Shown in pieces: positions 7,328-16,778 of a stretch of DNA of 62,666 nt. The position numbers and the translations under genes are program-made. This stretch comes from Defluviicoccus sp. Its GTDB lineage: Bacteria > Pseudomonadota > Alphaproteobacteria > Rhodospirillales > Defluviicoccaceae. The notes beneath the pieces are model-generated. The model was not told the origin of the DNA. It saw nothing but the letters and a program-made list of their open reading frames with translations, and did not search any database. Where the stretch lies: contig JARSSM010000028.1 in NCBI GenBank assembly GCA_029624735.1, forward strand, positions 1 through 62,666, in the 5' to 3' direction. Every line of letters starts with the position of its first letter. The first letter of the stretch is position 1.

Positions 7328-8521
7328 ATGCAGGCTGTACGTGTCAACGGCACCATTCGCCGCGCCGTGTTCGCTTCATGCGCTGCGGTGGGCGTCGCTA
7401 TTTTGAGCAGCGGCTGCGGGCAGGAAAACACCTATGTTGCGCCGCCGCCGCCGAGAGTCGCCGTCACCCAGCCGTTGCGTGAAACGTTCACCGAGACGTT
7501 GGAATTTACCGGCAACACCGCCGCCACGGAAACCGTCGAACTCCGGGCACGTGTCCCCGGCTATCTCGACAAGGTGCTGTTCCGCGACGGGCAGCACGTC
7601 AAGAAGGGCGACCTGTTGTTCGTGATCGAGCAGGCGCCTTACGAGCTTGCCGTCCGCCAGGCGCAAGGCGATCTGGCGCGTGCCGAGGCCTCGCGGGCCG
7701 AAGCGACGGCAACGGCGCAGCGCGTGCTGCAGGCGGCTAAGAGCGGTGCCGTCAGCCGCCAGCAAGCCGATGAGGCCGTGGCGCGACAGCAGGTTGCGGA
7801 AGCCCAGGCGTTCGCCCTGAAGGCGGCACTCGACAAGGCGAAGGTGGACCTGAGCTACACGGAAGTTCGCGCGCCCTTCGACGGCAGGATCGAGCGGCGT
7901 TTGAAGGACCCCGGCAACCTCGTCGGTGCCGGGGAGGACACCGTGATCACGAGCATCAACCATATCGATCCGATCTACGTCTATTTCTCGATCAATGAGC
8001 TCGACCTTTTGCGCATTCTGGGTGATCGGCCGCGCAATCAATCGGCTCGCGAGGTGCAGGACCGGCGGACGCAGCCGCTTTTCATGGCGCTCGCCAACGA
8101 GGATGACTTTCCGCACGAAGGTGTTTTCGACTTCGCCGCCATCACGCTCGACTCTTCCACAGGCACGCTCTTGATGCGCGGGCTCTTTCCCAACAGCGAC
8201 GCCAGGATCCTGCCCGGCTTGTTCGCGCGCATCCGGGCACCCATCCGCGAGATTCCCGACGCCTTGCTGGTGCCGGAGCGCGCGCTCGGCGTGGATCAGA
8301 GCGGTCGCTACGTTCTCGTGGTCAAGGAGGACGGCGAGGTCGAGCAGCGGACGGTGCAGGTCGGCGGCAAGCGCGGCGACCTGCGCAGGATCGAAAAAGG
8401 GCTGAGCAGCAGCGACAGGATCATCGTCGACGGCATTCAGCGCGCGCGGCCGGGCGCCAAGGTGGACCCGGTCCCGGTCGATCAGCAGGCGAGCGGGAAG
8501 CCGCCGCGCGATAAGTCCTGA
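7328..8521 (+). CDS. RND efflux periplasmic adaptor (AcrA/MexA type)
   Basis: 397 residues from the ATG at 7328, chosen because AGCGAGG lies upstream and the next residues form a lipoprotein signal (AVGVAILSSGC, lipidated Cys about residue 29). The membrane-fusion protein order is clear: first lipoyl half ETVELRARVPGYLDKVLFRDGQHVKKGDLLFVIE; an alpha-hairpin rich in Ala/Glu/Arg; second lipoyl half KVDLSYTEVRAPFDGRIERR; a beta-barrel and membrane-proximal domain. It bridges the inner-membrane pump to an outer-membrane channel. The pump gene follows 12 bp downstream. No TolC gene or local regulator is present. Confidence 0.95.
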   Translation: MQAVRVNGTIRRAVFASCAAVGVAILSSGCGQENTYVAPPPPRVAVTQPLRETFTETLEFTGNTAATETVELRARVPGYLDKVLFRDGQHVKKGDLLFVIEQAPYELAVRQAQGDLARAEASRAEATATAQRVLQAAKSGAVSRQQADEAVARQQVAEAQAFALKAALDKAKVDLSYTEVRAPFDGRIERRLKDPGNLVGAGEDTVITSINHIDPIYVYFSINELDLLRILGDRPRNQSAREVQDRRTQPLFMALANEDDFPHEGVFDFAAITLDSSTGTLLMRGLFPNSDARILPGLFARIRAPIREIPDALLVPERALGVDQSGRYVLVVKEDGEVEQRTVQVGGKRGDLRRIEKGLSSSDRIIVDGIQRARPGAKVDPVPVDQQASGKPPRDKS

Positions 8522-8533
8522 TCCGGCGCCGCG

Positions 8534-11500
8534 ATGTCCCGTTTCTTCATCAACCGGCCGATCTTCGCAACCGTTATCGCGCTTCTGACCCTGCTTGCCG
8601 GCGCGGTCGCGTTGCTTCAGTTGCCGATCTCCCAGTATCCCAACATCACGCCGCCAGTGGTCCAGGTGACGACGACCTACCCCGGCGCGAGTGCCAAGAC
8701 CGTCGTCGATACCGTGGCGCTGCCGATCGAGCAGCAGGTCAACGGCGTCGAAAACATGCTGTACATGCAGTCGATGAGTGCCGGCGACGGCACGTACAAG
8801 CTGCAAGTCACCTTCGACGTCGGCACCGATCTCGATTTCGCGCAGGTACTGGTGCAGAACCGGGTGGCGACCGCGCTTGCCTCGCTGCCGGAGGAAGTGT
8901 CGCGCCAGGGGGTGACGACCAAGAAGGTCTCGACGGCGATCCTGCTGGTCATCAGTCTGACCTCGCCGGATGACCGCTTCGACAGCCTGTTCTTGAGCAA
9001 CTATGCAACCATCTCGCTGAAAGACGAGCTGGCGCGGCTCAAAGGTGTGGGCGATGTCACCATTTTCGGCATCGGCCAGTACAGCATGCGGATTTGGCTC
9101 GATCCGGAACAGCTCAAGTCCCGCAACATCACGACGTCGGATGTCGTACAAGCCATCAAAGGCCAGAACATCCAGGTCGCCGGAGGGCAACTGGGCGCGC
9201 CGCCGGCGCCGGAGACGCAGAATTTCCAATATACGCTGAATGTCCTCGGCCGGCTGGACGAAGTCGAGCAGTTTGCCGACATCATCGTCAAGCTGGAGCC
9301 GGGCGAGGGAGGCCGGATCACCCGGGTCAAGGATGTTGCCCGGGTCGAACTGGGCGCCCAGACCTACAGCCAGTTTTCCCAGCTCGACGGCAAGCCTTCG
9401 GCAGGCATCGCGATCTATCAGCTTCCCGGCGCCAACGCGTTGGAGGTTGCCGATCAGGTGTACAAGGCGATGGAGCGGCTGTCGAAAACCTTCCCGGCCG
9501 ACCTGACCTACTCGATCGATTTCGATACCACCCGGTTCACGACGGAATCGATCCAGGGCGTCTATCACACGCTGTTCGAGGCCGCGGTTCTGGTCATCTT
9601 GGTCATCTTCCTGTTCCTGCAGGAATGGCGCGCGACGCTCATTCCGCTGATCACGATTCCGGTATCGCTGATCGGGACCTTCGCGCTGATGATGCTTTTC
9701 GGCGTCTCCATCAACATGGTCTCGTTGTTCGGCTTGGTGCTGGCGATCGGCATCGTCGTTGATGATGCGATCGTCGTCGTCGAGAACGTGTGGCATCAGA
9801 TGGAGAAGGGCGTCACCGACGCCAAAGAGGCGACGATCAAGGCGATGGAGGAGATTTCCGGGCCGATCATCGCCATTACGCTGGTGTTGATGGCGGTCTT
9901 TGTGCCGTCGGCCTTCATGCCGGGCATCACCGGGCAGCTCTATCAGCAGTTTGCCATCACCATTGCCGCTTCGACATTTTTCAGCGCCGTCAACGCCTTG
10001 ACGCTGAGCCCGGCGCTGTGCGCCTTGATCTTGAAGCCACCGCAAGCGCGCAACTTCGTTGTCTTCCGCTACTTCAACCGCGGTTTCGACTGGATTGCCG
10101 GCCGCCAAAACAGTCTCGTTCGCCGCCTCACGAGCCGCCGCTTGCTGATGATGGGCGTGTTTGTCGCGCTCACGGCCATCACCTTCTTGGGCTTCGGCAG
10201 GCTGCCGACCGGGTTTCTGCCCGAAGAGGACCAGGGCTATGTCATCGTTGGCATCCAGCTCCCTGACGCTGCGTCGATCGAGCGCACCAAGGCGGTGATC
10301 AACAAGGTTGATGCGATCCTCGCCGAAACCCCTGGCATCGCCCACCGGCTGGTGATCGGCGGCATCTCGCTCCTCGACAACAGCGCCTCGCTCGCCAATG
10401 CCGCGGTCATGTATGCGATTTTCGAGGGTTTCGACGAGCGGGCGAAGAGTCATCGCACGCAAGAAGTGATCCTTGCCGACCTGCGCAAGAACCTGTCGCA
10501 GGTCATGGAGGCGATCGTCTTCCCCGTCGTGCCGCCGGCGATCCAGGGGCTCGGTGTATCGGGCGGCTTTCAGATGCAGGTGCAGCTGAAGGGCGGCAGC
10601 ACCGACCTCGCCAAACTCCAAACAACCGCCGCCGAGTTGGTGGCAAACGGAAATGCGCAGTCGAAGCTCGCCGGGCTTACCACGTCCTTCCGGGCCACGG
10701 TGCCGCAGCTCTTTGTCGACGTCGATCGTATCAAAGCGGAGTCGCTGAACGTCGCCGTCGGTGACGTGTTCTCGACCATTCAGGCGTACCTTGGTTCGTC
10801 CTATGTGAACCAATTCAATAAGTTCAACCGCACCTTTCAAGTTTATGTGCAGGCGGACAGCCGCTACCGGCTTGAGCCGGAGGACATTCGCGATCTTTAC
10901 GTGCGCAGTCGCGACGGCAAGGCAGTGCCGATCGGCACCATGACCAAAGTCGCCTATGTGAACGGTCCCAGCGTGCTCAGCCTCTACAACCTTTATCCAA
11001 GCGCCGCCGTCAACGGCCGCGGCGCGCCCGGCGTGAGTTCCGGCGATGCGCTGGCCTTGATGGAGGAGATGGCGGCACGGACGGCGCCGCCGGATATGGG
11101 TTTCGAATGGACCGGCATGTCCTTCCAGGAGAAGCGGGTCGGCGGGCAGGCTGCTTTGATCTTTGGCCTGTCGGTGCTGATCGTCTTTCTCGTTCTGGCC
11201 GCGCAGTACGAGAGCTGGACCAATCCGGCGGCGGTCGTCCTGGTGGTGCCGCTGGCGCTGCTGGGTGTGGTCGTCGCCACCATGGCGCGGTCGCTGGACA
11301 ACAATGTCTACACCCAGATCGGCATCGTCCTCCTCATTGCGCTCGCCAGCAAGAACGCGATCCTGATTGTCGAGTTCGCACGCGAGTTGCGTGCCAAGGG
11401 CAAGAGCGTCGAGGAGGCAGCGATCGAAGCAGCGCACCTGCGTTTCCGGCCGATCCTGATGACGTCGTTCGCCTTCATTCTGGGCGTTGTGCCGCTGGTC

Positions 11501-11701
11501 ATCGCATCGGGCGCGGGCGCGGCGAGCCGGCAGATCCTCGGCACCGCCGTCTTCGGCGGCATGATTGCCGCTACGCTGTTTAACGGGCTGTTCGTGCCGG
11601 TGTTCTACGCCGTCTTCCAGGGGTTCAGCGAACGCGGAGCCGGCACTCGAGCGAAAACAATGCCCGCGCCGCCGCATGCCGATCGGCCGCCGGCTGAATG
11701 A
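8534..11701 (+). CDS. RND multidrug efflux pump, AcrB/HAE1 type
   Basis: 1055 residues, the full length of an HAE1-family pump. It starts MSRFFINRPIFATVIALLTL (TM1). Large periplasmic loops follow TM1 and TM7. TM4 holds the proton-relay pair Asp410-Asp411 in GIVVDDAIVVVENV, and TM10 holds the matching Lys in IALASKNAILIVEF. It exports hydrophobic and amphiphilic compounds using proton motive force with the adaptor encoded just upstream. Substrate range cannot be read from sequence. Confidence 0.96.
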   Translation: MSRFFINRPIFATVIALLTLLAGAVALLQLPISQYPNITPPVVQVTTTYPGASAKTVVDTVALPIEQQVNGVENMLYMQSMSAGDGTYKLQVTFDVGTDLDFAQVLVQNRVATALASLPEEVSRQGVTTKKVSTAILLVISLTSPDDRFDSLFLSNYATISLKDELARLKGVGDVTIFGIGQYSMRIWLDPEQLKSRNITTSDVVQAIKGQNIQVAGGQLGAPPAPETQNFQYTLNVLGRLDEVEQFADIIVKLEPGEGGRITRVKDVARVELGAQTYSQFSQLDGKPSAGIAIYQLPGANALEVADQVYKAMERLSKTFPADLTYSIDFDTTRFTTESIQGVYHTLFEAAVLVILVIFLFLQEWRATLIPLITIPVSLIGTFALMMLFGVSINMVSLFGLVLAIGIVVDDAIVVVENVWHQMEKGVTDAKEATIKAMEEISGPIIAITLVLMAVFVPSAFMPGITGQLYQQFAITIAASTFFSAVNALTLSPALCALILKPPQARNFVVFRYFNRGFDWIAGRQNSLVRRLTSRRLLMMGVFVALTAITFLGFGRLPTGFLPEEDQGYVIVGIQLPDAASIERTKAVINKVDAILAETPGIAHRLVIGGISLLDNSASLANAAVMYAIFEGFDERAKSHRTQEVILADLRKNLSQVMEAIVFPVVPPAIQGLGVSGGFQMQVQLKGGSTDLAKLQTTAAELVANGNAQSKLAGLTTSFRATVPQLFVDVDRIKAESLNVAVGDVFSTIQAYLGSSYVNQFNKFNRTFQVYVQADSRYRLEPEDIRDLYVRSRDGKAVPIGTMTKVAYVNGPSVLSLYNLYPSAAVNGRGAPGVSSGDALALMEEMAARTAPPDMGFEWTGMSFQEKRVGGQAALIFGLSVLIVFLVLAAQYESWTNPAAVVLVVPLALLGVVVATMARSLDNNVYTQIGIVLLIALASKNAILIVEFARELRAKGKSVEEAAIEAAHLRFRPILMTSFAFILGVVPLVIASGAGAASRQILGTAVFGGMIAATLFNGLFVPVFYAVFQGFSERGAGTRAKTMPAPPHADRPPAE

Positions 11702-11769
11702 CTGAGCGAAGAGTGAATGACCGAGCGGCGGGTGACTGGCCGGGCGCCAGCCACCCGGTTAAGTCCTGT

Positions 11770-12630
11770 TCACCACGTGTAGGAGACGATCACTCCGCCG
11801 AACAGATTGTTCGGGTTGCCTTCGTCATCGACGATCGGGCTGTCGGCGGCATCACCCAGCATGCGCCGGTATTGGCCCAGCATCTGCAGTCTCCAGGCCT
11901 CTGCAAACTGGTAACCAATGGTCACCGTGAAGCTGGTGTCCTTCACGTCGGCATCGGCGTTGTATTCCTTGAGACCGCTGTCCCGCGAGTCGCGGCTGTT
12001 GACGCTGAAGTAGTGATCCATGTATCCGCCCGACGCGACGGAGAAATCGCCGTTGATCGAGAAATCCCATTTCGGCGCCAGAGGGCCACGGTAGGTCAGC
12101 GCCGGCGTTAGGACGAAACCGTTATGGCCGCCGGAAACGTCCTGTGTGAACTCCATCCCGGCGGTGATTGCCGACTTTCCGAACGTAAAGTCGTAGCCGC
12201 CCGATGCTCCGATCTCGAACGACCCTTCGCGATTGTTGAGATCGTCGACCCGTTTGTTGCTGACGTCACTGTAGCCGCGCCGCCAGCGCATGCTCGGGCC
12301 GAGGCGCCAGTTGGGATCGTTGATGAGATTGGAGCGGAAACGCAAGCCAAGCAGCTGACCGTAGATATAGTCCTTCTGGGCGCGGACGACGGGAAAGAGG
12401 GTCGCCCGATAATCGTCCGATCCTTCGTACTCTGGCAGCAGCGCCGGACCCAAGCCGACTGTCCAGCGCGTCTTGCCCGCGGCGCTGGGTTCGACAGGCT
12501 CGGCGGCTGTAACTGAGCCAGCGTCGGCGTCTGGAGACACGGTCTGCGCGCCGGCTGGCGCCGCGACCCCGAAAATGACAGGGGCTGCGAAGAGAGCCGC
12601 CGCAATTCCTGCCTGCGTCGTGTGTTTCAT
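11770..12630 (-). CDS. MipA/OmpV family outer-membrane protein
   Basis: 286 residues from the ATG at 12630, with signal peptide MKHTTQAGIAAALFAAPVIFGVAAPAGAQ. The MipA/OmpV signature is visible: WTVGLGPALLPEYEGSDDYRATLFPVVRAQ, then LRFRSNLINDPNWRLGPSMRWRRGY, and the C-terminal NNLFGGVIVSYTW with a terminal aromatic. E. coli MipA is a scaffold linking a murein hydrolase and a synthase; OmpV-type members act as porins. It is convergent with the acrB-type gene (68 bp between stops). The longer reading from 12654 starts at a non-ATG codon and is not needed. Confidence 0.88.
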   Translation of the reverse strand: MKHTTQAGIAAALFAAPVIFGVAAPAGAQTVSPDADAGSVTAAEPVEPSAAGKTRWTVGLGPALLPEYEGSDDYRATLFPVVRAQKDYIYGQLLGLRFRSNLINDPNWRLGPSMRWRRGYSDVSNKRVDDLNNREGSFEIGASGGYDFTFGKSAITAGMEFTQDVSGGHNGFVLTPALTYRGPLAPKWDFSINGDFSVASGGYMDHYFSVNSRDSRDSGLKEYNADADVKDTSFTVTIGYQFAEAWRLQMLGQYRRMLGDAADSPIVDDEGNPNNLFGGVIVSYTW

Positions 12631-12976
12631 TGTGGTGAGTCCCGGAACAGCCACTTTTTAAAGTTACGCCGTCGTCAGCCGATTAGGGAGAACAACCGTC
12701 GACGGACCGATATGAAGCTAACATATGTAGCGGGCGCGCCGTGAAGCCTTATCGGGGGTTGGGGGTTTTCAGCGTGTTACTGTCGCTTTACGGTAACGGA
12801 GAGTTGGCGCTCGTTGCCTCCGTCTGCAGAGATTCGCTGAGGATCTTGCGCGTCGGCGGGTTGCGCCGGGACCCGCAGCCGCGCTATGTCGAGAGAACCC
12901 CGCGCGGCGGCCCCGCGCGAAAGGTCAGTTGCGCGGCGGCCCCGCGCAGACGGCAAGAAAAGCAGAGGGAGCGATC
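12631..12976. other. Intergenic region with GC-rich repeats
   Basis: 346 bp between the divergent mipA-like and EF-hand genes. It contains a GTTAC...GTAAC inverted repeat near 12776-12797 and the 17-bp direct repeat at 12902-12947. Frames crossing it have no homology I recognise. Confidence 0.5.
12902..12947. repeat. 17-bp GC-rich direct repeat
   Basis: GCGCGGCGGCCCCGCGC occurs at 12902-12918 and again exactly at 12931-12947, a 29-bp period. Each copy is itself self-complementary at its ends (GCGCGG / CCGCGC). The second copy ends 29 bp before the EF-hand ATG, so the pair lies in its leader. Confidence 0.6.
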
Positions 12977-13432
12977 ATGAGAGCGAGGACAGCCAATCGC
13001 TGGGCTTCGGCAGCCATTGGGCTCATGAGCCTCATGGCTGTGTCTGGTGCCGGTGCCGCCGGCTTAGGCGAGGTCTATTCGCGGCTTGCTTTCGAGGCCG
13101 CCGACGGAAACGGCGACCAGACGATTGACGAAGCGGAGCTGGTTGCCGACACTGCCGCCGGGTTCGTTGCGCTTGATGACAACGGCGATCGCCGCCTTGA
13201 CCGCCGCGAGCTGCAGGAGCCGGAGGCCGCCCTCTTCGCACGGCTCGATCGCAATCGCGACGGCAGCTTGTCCTTTGCCGAGGTGCTGGCCAACAAGCTC
13301 GAGATCTTCGAACGCCTCGACGTCAGCAAGGACGGAACGCTGTCGGTTGACGAAGTTGCGGCGTTTGATCGCCAGGCCTGCACCCGGCTGGCGACGGCGG
13401 CGAAGCCGGCAGCTACGCGCTGCAGCTATTGA
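12977..13432 (+). CDS. Secreted EF-hand calcium-binding protein
   Basis: 151 residues from the ATG at 12977 (GAGGGAG upstream), with signal peptide ending AVSGAGAAG near residue 29. Four EF-hand loops are spaced 24 residues apart: DGNGDQTIDEAE (43-54), DDNGDRRLDRRE (67-78), DRNRDGSLSFAE (91-102) and DVSKDGTLSVDE (115-126). Each has acidic residues at loop positions 1 and 12. The protein should be periplasmic or secreted and bind calcium. The role is unknown. It lies 11 bp upstream of the peptidoglycan-binding lipoprotein gene, so the two are probably cotranscribed. Confidence 0.85.
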   Translation: MRARTANRWASAAIGLMSLMAVSGAGAAGLGEVYSRLAFEAADGNGDQTIDEAELVADTAAGFVALDDNGDRRLDRRELQEPEAALFARLDRNRDGSLSFAEVLANKLEIFERLDVSKDGTLSVDEVAAFDRQACTRLATAAKPAATRCSY

Positions 13433-13443
13433 CGGGGGTCGCG

Positions 13444-14049
13444 ATGACCGGAACCAACGCTGTGAACCTTCGCCGTCGCCTCGGCGGTGCCGCCCTTTGT
13501 CTGTTGCTCGTGAGTGCGTGTGCGAGCAATGGCAATGAGACGAGCGCCACGCCTGCCCCGGAGCCGGCTGTTGAGAATGGCGCCGTTGTCGTCCGCGCGC
13601 TGGGCGGGCGCGACAACCTGGCCTTCAGCCTGATGGGCGGGGCTGCGCTTGGCGGCGAACTGGGGTCGGCACTGACCAACCGTCAGGTCGAAGCGCGGCC
13701 GGCGGCCGAACCGACCGCTGGACGCCGCACCGATGACCGCCGCCAGCTCGCCTACGATCGCCAGAGCGAGCGCCAGCGCGAACTCGTGCGGCGGGAAGTC
13801 ACCAAGCAGCGGCTGTTCGAAGACGTGCGCCGGGAGCGCCTGTCGGCTCCTGATCCGAAGCGGACGACGGCCTCCATCGCCACCGCCCAGCGCTACCTGA
13901 AGGCGCAGGGGTTCTACGATGGTCACGTTGACGGCGTTATGGGCCAGCAGACGCGGGACGCCATCGTTCGCTATCAGGCGCGCAACAACCTGCCGCAAGA
14001 CGGCAGCATCACGCCGGTGATGATCGATAAGATGCGCTCGGCCCTCTGA
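13444..14049 (+). CDS. Peptidoglycan-binding domain lipoprotein
   Basis: 201 residues from the ATG at 13444. Lipoprotein signal LGGAALCLLLVSAC (lipidated Cys about 26). A Gly-rich stretch LAFSLMGGAALGGELGSAL follows, then a highly charged central region. A C-terminal PG_binding_1 domain (about residues 140-201) has the pattern IATAQRYLKAQGFYDGHVDG and VMGQQTRDAIVRYQ. The domain lets the protein attach to the cell wall; no catalytic domain is present. Cotranscribed with the EF-hand gene; the transcript ends at the hairpin at 14067-14098. Confidence 0.85.
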   Translation: MTGTNAVNLRRRLGGAALCLLLVSACASNGNETSATPAPEPAVENGAVVVRALGGRDNLAFSLMGGAALGGELGSALTNRQVEARPAAEPTAGRRTDDRRQLAYDRQSERQRELVRREVTKQRLFEDVRRERLSAPDPKRTTASIATAQRYLKAQGFYDGHVDGVMGQQTRDAIVRYQARNNLPQDGSITPVMIDKMRSAL

Positions 14050-14066
14050 GAAGCTGAGGCGCGGAC

Positions 14067-14098
14067 GAAGGCCGCGGCGGGTGCACGCCGCGGCCTTC
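14067..14098. terminator. Strong hairpin between convergent genes
   Basis: Perfect 13-bp stem GAAGGCCGCGGCG / CGCCGCGGCCTTC with a 6-nt loop, followed only by a short TT. It sits between the convergent lipoprotein and fumarase genes and could serve both strands. Confidence 0.7.
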
Positions 14099-14117
14099 TT
14101 GAGCGCAGTGGCGCCGC

Positions 14118-15749
14118 TCAGTGGGCGCCGATGTCCTTCATGAACTCGGCGAAGAAGTCGTTGCCTTTGTCGTCGACGACGATGAAGGCCGGGAAGTCCT
14201 CGACCTCGATCCGCCAGATGGCCTCCATGCCGAGTTCGGGATACTCGATGCACTCGACCTTCTTGATGCATTCCTGCGCCAGGCGGGCGGCCGGGCCGCC
14301 GATCGAGCCGAGGTAGAAGCCGCCGTGCTTCTGGCACGCCGCCGTCACCTGCGGTGAGCGGTTGCCCTTCGCCAGCATGACCAGGCTGCCGCCGGCGGCT
14401 TGGAACTCATCGACATAGGCATCCATGCGGCCGGCGGTTGTCGGGCCGAACGAGCCCGAGGCATAACCTTCGGGCGTTTTGGCCGGCCCGGCGTAGTAGA
14501 CGCACAGGTCCTTGAAGTACTGGGGCAGGCCCTGGCCGCTGTCGAGGCGCTCCTTCAGCTTCGCGTGCGCAATGTCACGGGCGACGATCATCGGTCCGCT
14601 CAGCGACAGGCGCGTGCGCACCGGGTAGCGGCTGAGCGTGGCGCGGATCTCTGCCATCGGCCGGGTGAGGTCGATCTTGAGCACCTCGCCGGCGAGATCC
14701 TGCTGCGAGACTTCGGGCAGGTACTGGGCCGGATTGGTTTCCAGGGCTTCGAGGTAGATGCCGTCCTTGGTAACCTTGGCCAGGATCTGCCGGTCCGCCG
14801 AGCACGAAACGCCGATGCCGACCGGGCACGAGGCGCCGTGCCGTGGCAGCCGGATGACACGGACGTCATGGCAGAAGTACTTGCCGCCGAACTGGGCGCC
14901 GATGCCCATGTCCTGCGTCATCTTCAGCACTTGAGCCTCTAGCTCGACATCCCGGAATGCCTGGCCTTGGGCGCTGCCCTTGGTCGGCAGCGCATCGAGG
15001 TAGCGCGCGGACGCCAGCTTAACCGTCTTCAGCGTCAGTTCGGCCGACGTGCCGCCAATGACGATGGCGAGGTGGTAGGGTGGGCAGGCAGCGGTGCCGA
15101 GCGTGCGGATCTTCTCGTCCAGGAACTGCATCAGCCGCTTCGGGTTCAGGAGCGCCTTCGTCTCCTGAAAGAGATACGACTTGTTGGCCGACCCGCCGCC
15201 CTTGGCCATGAACATGAACTTGTAAGCACCGCCCTTGGTGGCATAGAGATCGATCTGCGCCGGCAGGTTGGTGCCCGTGTTCACCTCCTGGTACATGTCA
15301 AGCGGTGCCACTTGGCTGTAGCGGAGGTTGGAGTCGAGGTAGGCGCGCGCAATCCCTTCCGACAGCGCCGCTTCGTCGTCACCGTTGGTCCAGACGTCCT
15401 GGCCCTTCTTGCCCATGATAATGGCGGTGCCGGTATCCTGACACATCGGCAGCACGCCGCTGGCGGCGATGTTCGCGTTCTTGAGCATCTCCATCGCGAC
15501 GAAGCGGTCGTTCGCCGACGCTTCCGGGTCGTCGAGGATCTTGCGCAGTTGCGCAAGGTGGCCGGGGCGGAGCAGGTGCTGGCAGTCGCGCATCGCCTGC
15601 TTGGCGAGAAGCTTCAGGCCCTCGACGTCGACGCACAGGATCTCGCGGCCGTCGACGGTAGAGGTCGAAACGTAGTCGGTGGTAAGCCGCCGGTACGGTG
15701 TCTTGTCCTCGCCCAGCGGAAACATCTCGGCATAGTGGATTTCTGACAT
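14118..15749 (-). CDS. fumA: Class I fumarate hydratase (iron-sulfur)
   Basis: 543 residues, the usual length of the two-domain class I enzyme that interconverts fumarate and malate in the TCA cycle. The three cluster cysteines are visible in [32 protein letters not shown] and [13 protein letters not shown]. The C-terminal beta domain holds [17 protein letters not shown] and [28 protein letters not shown]. The ATG at 15749 is chosen; upstream sequence in frame to 15845 has no family match. A tartrate dehydratase role is possible for the family, but the fused alpha-beta form favours fumarase. Confidence 0.94.
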   Translation of the reverse strand: MSEIHYAEMFPLGEDKTPYRRLTTDYVSTSTVDGREILCVDVEGLKLLAKQAMRDCQHLLRPGHLAQLRKILDDPEASANDRFVAMEMLKNANIAASGVLPMCQDTGTAIIMGKKGQDVWTNGDDEAALSEGIARAYLDSNLRYSQVAPLDMYQEVNTGTNLPAQIDLYATKGGAYKFMFMAKGGGSANKSYLFQETKALLNPKRLMQFLDEKIRTLGTAACPPYHLAIVIGGTSAELTLKTVKLASARYLDALPTKGSAQGQAFRDVELEAQVLKMTQDMGIGAQFGGKYFCHDVRVIRLPRHGASCPVGIGVSCSADRQILAKVTKDGIYLEALETNPAQYLPEVSQQDLAGEVLKIDLTRPMAEIRATLSRYPVRTRLSLSGPMIVARDIAHAKLKERLDSGQGLPQYFKDLCVYYAGPAKTPEGYASGSFGPTTAGRMDAYVDEFQAAGGSLVMLAKGNRSPQVTAACQKHGGFYLGSIGGPAARLAQECIKKVECIEYPELGMEAIWRIEVEDFPAFIVVDDKGNDFFAEFMKDIGAH

Positions 15750-15872
15750 GGTCTGGCCCTCGCAAACGTCCGGATAACGGCGGCGGCATGCACGCGCTCC
15801 GCGTTGGGCAGACTTCACCCCATGCGCGCAACAGCGCGTCGCCAAGAACCGATTAATCGACGGTCTTGTTTG

Positions 15873-16388
15873 CTACTTTTTCCGGAACGTGTCGAGGGCG
15901 ATCACCTGCGCTGCAGGCTGCCCCTTGCCACCGGCAGCCGCGGCCTTGGCGGCTGTCCCGCTGCCCTCGGCCGGCCGCGCCTCCTCTTCGTCTTCAGCCG
16001 GCACGTTCCTCACGTCCGCGTCGCGCTGGGGCGCCGCCGTGCGCAACTGCAGGCCGAAGTTCACCGACGGATCGCCGAACGCGGTCACCGCTGCAAACGG
16101 AACCTTGAGCCGGTTCGACCGGCCCTGGAACTTGAGCGTTACCGCGAACGCATCCTCCTCCACCACCAAGTCCCAGAACTGGTGCTGCAGGACAATGGTC
16201 ATCTCGCTTGGATACCGCGCCCGTACCTCGGGAGGCACCTCAACGCCGGCCGCCGCGGTTGCGAAGCTGATGTAGAAGTGATGCTGGCCGGGCAGACCGT
16301 GCTCAGCCGCGTAAGTAAGGGCGCGCCTGATGACCCCGCGCAGGCCTTCGTCGAGCCACTGCTCGTAGGGGAGGGACTGTCTTGGCAT
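15873..16388 (-). CDS. sspB: ClpXP adaptor SspB (alpha type)
   Basis: 171 residues. The N-terminal fold matches alphaproteobacterial SspB: an N-terminal helix (YEQWLDEGLRGVIRRALTYA), GLPGQHHFYISFAT, VRARYPSEMTIVLQHQFWDL, LKFQGRSNRLKVPFAAVTAFGDPSVNFGLQL. A disordered acidic/Ala linker leads to a short C-terminal motif VIALDTFRKK, the presumed ClpX-docking tail. SspB delivers ssrA-tagged proteins to ClpXP. Its own partner RNA, ssrA, lies directly upstream on the same strand, which strongly supports the call. Confidence 0.9.
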   Translation of the reverse strand: MPRQSLPYEQWLDEGLRGVIRRALTYAAEHGLPGQHHFYISFATAAAGVEVPPEVRARYPSEMTIVLQHQFWDLVVEEDAFAVTLKFQGRSNRLKVPFAAVTAFGDPSVNFGLQLRTAAPQRDADVRNVPAEDEEEARPAEGSGTAAKAAAAGGKGQPAAQVIALDTFRKK

Positions 16389-16429
16389 CGCGTATCGGTC
16401 CTCTGTTGGCCGCCCTCGGACAAATTACC

Positions 16430-16705
16430 CCAAGGAAGTGGGAGGCTTCTGGTGCCAGGTGCCTCCCGAACCCCGCTCACGCCTTAAGCGGCGAGAGCAT
16501 ATGCCTCATTGTCGTTGGCATATATCGATTGGCCCGATATCGGTGGTACCATGCCGGGCGAAGACCGAACCTTTACCACGCACGTCGATCCTGTTTCGCC
16601 CCCGTGAAGCCACTGTTCTTTTTGTGGTTAGTTGGTGGAGGCGCCGGGCACTGCCCCCGGGTCCGCAACGCTTATTCCATCCGGCTTTTATCGCCATAGT
16701 CGATT
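16430..16705 (-). ncRNA. ssrA: Two-piece (permuted) tmRNA
   Basis: Minus strand, in the circularly permuted alphaproteobacterial order. The acceptor piece ends at 16633 with CGCCTCCACCA after the T-stem CCGGG/CCCGG. After a short spacer the coding piece begins at 16603 with GGGGGCGAAACAGGATCGAC. Its first seven bases (GGGGGCG) pair with CGCCTCC of the acceptor piece (one G-U), completing the tRNA-like acceptor stem. The tag frame (16519-16484) reads ANDNEAYALAA then TAA, ending in the LAA degron read by ClpX. A stable hairpin (GGGAGGC/GCCTCCC, 16440-16467) follows the tag. Outer ends are approximate. Confidence 0.92.
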
Positions 16706-16717
16706 GCTCGACAATTA

Positions 16718-16747
16718 AGTATATGCTTTGCGCCGGTCCGCGTGCAA
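16718..16747 (-). promoter_or_regulatory. ssrA promoter
   Basis: On the minus strand, TTGCAC (16747-16742) and TATACT (16723-16718) are separated by 18 bp. This is a near-consensus housekeeping promoter pointing into the tmRNA acceptor piece. It shares the gap with the divergent thyX gene. Confidence 0.7.
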
Positions 16748-16778
16748 GCGCTGCAAGGACACGATAGCAGAGGAAGTC

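Noticed and set aside
7376..11677. 1433-codon open frame on the minus strand opposite the RND pump genes
   Set aside because: It is antisense to clear acrA/acrB-type genes. Its translation is low-complexity (Arg, Gln, Asp, His rich), as expected for the complement of high-GC coding DNA, and shows no domain.
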